A stretch of DNA of 64,000 bases. It comes from Bdellovibrio bacteriovorus. Its GTDB lineage: Bacteria; Bdellovibrionota; Bdellovibrionia; Bdellovibrionales; Bdellovibrionaceae. Below, piece by piece: positions 62,929-64,000 of this stretch; the first letter of the stretch is position 1; every line of letters begins with the position of its first letter. The DNA is taken from assembly GCF_001592755.1 (NCBI RefSeq), contig NZ_LUKF01000014.1:62841-126840 (forward strand), written 5' to 3'. The notes under the pieces were generated by a model, which worked only from the letters and a program-made list of their open reading frames with translations, did not search any database and was not told the DNA's origin. A program made the translations under genes and the position numbers.

Positions 62929-63774
62929 ATGAAAAAAGCCACTGCGCAAAGATATTTCCTGAAGAAACACGGGGCTAAGAAACTTTTACCTAAGGTTTCC
63001 ACCTCGGATAATAAATCTTCGCGCGGTCGCAGCCTGATCTTAGCGGGAAGTAGCGAGTATCCCGGTGCGGGTGTCTTAGCGGCGAAGGCGGCGCTTCGTA
63101 CGGGAAGCGGTTACGTCACGTTAGCGCAAAAAAACATCGCCGTCTCTTCGTTAGAAAACCCAGATTTTTTGCTTTGTGATCTTAATAAAAAATCGTGGCA
63201 GGAAATAAATTTCGATGTGGTTTTAGTAGGACCGGGTTTTGGAGTAAATAGCTTCACGGCCCAGATCATTCGCGAACTCAAAAATAAACAAATAGAGAAA
63301 GTCATTCTAGATGCCGACGCTCTTACGGTGTGTGCAAATGAAAATCTATTTCCTTTGCCGTCTTCGTGGATCGTCACTCCACATACGGGAGAACTTGCGC
63401 GCTGTTTGAAAATCAGTGTCGAAGAAATCAATGCCGATCGCTATAAAGCGGCTCGCCGAGCTCAGGATCTTTTTCAGTGTGTGGTGATTTTAAAGGGACA
63501 TGAAACTTTGATCGCGAATCGCCAAAGAATCTATACCAATAAAACCGGGAACGCGGCCTTGGCAAAGTCAGGGACGGGGGATGTGCTGGCGGGAATATTA
63601 ACCGCTTTACGCGGGCAGGGACTGACTGCCACTCAGGCGGCCGTTTTAGGGGTTTACATCCATGGGGCGACGGCCAATCTTTGGGCTTCGCGCAAGAAGG
63701 ACCTTCTCTCGATGATGGCCTCGGATGTAATCGAATATATCCCATCTGTACTGCGTATTCTTCGAGGTAATTGA
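62929..63774 (+). CDS. nnrD: ADP-dependent NAD(P)H-hydrate dehydratase
   Basis: The 281-residue protein belongs to the YjeF C-terminal (ribokinase-like) family: GRSLILAGSSEYPGAGVLAAKAALRTGSGYVTLA, VVLVGPGFGV, and the nucleotide site GTGDVLAGILTAL. It repairs damaged NAD(P)H. The N-terminal epimerase partner is not fused. The ATG at 62929 is preferred over an earlier in-frame codon within the map gene. Confidence 0.92.
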   Translation: MKKATAQRYFLKKHGAKKLLPKVSTSDNKSSRGRSLILAGSSEYPGAGVLAAKAALRTGSGYVTLAQKNIAVSSLENPDFLLCDLNKKSWQEINFDVVLVGPGFGVNSFTAQIIRELKNKQIEKVILDADALTVCANENLFPLPSSWIVTPHTGELARCLKISVEEINADRYKAARRAQDLFQCVVILKGHETLIANRQRIYTNKTGNAALAKSGTGDVLAGILTALRGQGLTATQAAVLGVYIHGATANLWASRKKDLLSMMASDVIEYIPSVLRILRGN

Positions 63775-63863
63775 AAAAAGTTCTCACTAGCGGGACTGAC
63801 ACAACCTTGTCTTTCCTTTTTGCGGGCTCCTAGGTAAAAACGGCCGCAAACAGGGAGAATTTC

Positions 63864-64000
63864 ATGAATAAAGGGCTTTTGCTCGCAGCTCTTGTGACTT
63901 GGTCTTTCGCGGCCCAAGCACAAACTTCTACCACGACACTTTCAACGACTTCTTCAGCTTCCAGCTCTGAAGTAGTGAACCAAGAATCCACGATGAAAGT
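63864..64000 (+). CDS. Secreted protein, start only (runs off the window)
   Basis: The frame begins MNKGLLLAALVTWSFAAQAQ, a signal peptide cut after AQA, followed by a Ser/Thr-rich stretch. CAGGGAGAATTTC precedes the ATG. The rest is outside the window. Confidence 0.65.
   Translation, partial: MNKGLLLAALVTWSFAAQAQTSTTTLSTTSSASSSEVVNQESTMK

Overview
The window looks like chromosome from a predatory, flagellated Bdellovibrio-type bacterium (Bdellovibrionota). The reasons are two short flagellins side by side with flaG/fliD/fliS genes, many hybrid sensor kinases, many secreted hydrolases and lipoproteins, a mid-range GC content and frequent TTG/GTG starts. This assignment comes from protein recognition and gene content, not from a database search. 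There are no rRNA, tRNA or CRISPR loci, and one small mobile element.

Layout: 1-3.1 kb is the end of a chemotaxis operon (cheA 3' end, a long CheW-like protein, and a CheD-receiver-CheB fusion whose esterase site has lost two catalytic residues), followed by a degenerate aldehyde dehydrogenase. 4.5-11.8 kb holds a zinc-ribbon protein, a collagen-like lipoprotein, a hybrid kinase, ddl, elbB, a lipoprotein and an acetyltransferase. 11.9-16.5 kb is a co-oriented set of ferredoxin, nth, DoxX and a thiamine-type ABC transporter (thiB-thiP-thiQ). 16.4-24.8 kb has a second hybrid kinase and secreted proteins, including a caspase-like peptidase candidate, an outer-membrane channel and a DUF1460 protein.

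25-28.4 kb carries two flagellin genes separated by a REP-type (HUH) transposase gene with 52-bp imperfect inverted repeats. 28.5-32 kb holds secreted enzymes: a PQQ sugar dehydrogenase and a papain-like protease. 32-45 kb is one long plus-strand series: flaG-like, fliD, fliS, a FliT/FlgN-like gene, a TPR protein, a Maf N-domain-like protein, two GT9 glycosyltransferases with a small overlapping gene between them, a helical protein, a pseudo-receiver histidine kinase with its receiver partner, then rsmD, coaD and an aminotransferase. It suggests flagellin assembly coupled to glycan modification and sensing.

45-56 kb has a von Willebrand lipoprotein, a FliK-like small protein, a predicted metalloprotease fused to propeller and barrel regions, a pal/cpoB-like set and tsaD-rsmA-smpB. 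56-64 kb has a coiled-coil secreted protein, a PilZ protein, an RlmM-like methyltransferase, a lysozyme-fold candidate, a MarR regulator, a 38-residue membrane peptide, map and nnrD.

The most notable signal across genes is a set of sigma-28 (FliA)-like promoters. They precede both flagellins, the flaG-fliD operon, the papain-like protease and the divergent pair at 59.3 kb. In several cases the CCGATAA -10 box lies only 7-9 bases before the start codon, which would give leaderless or near-leaderless messages.
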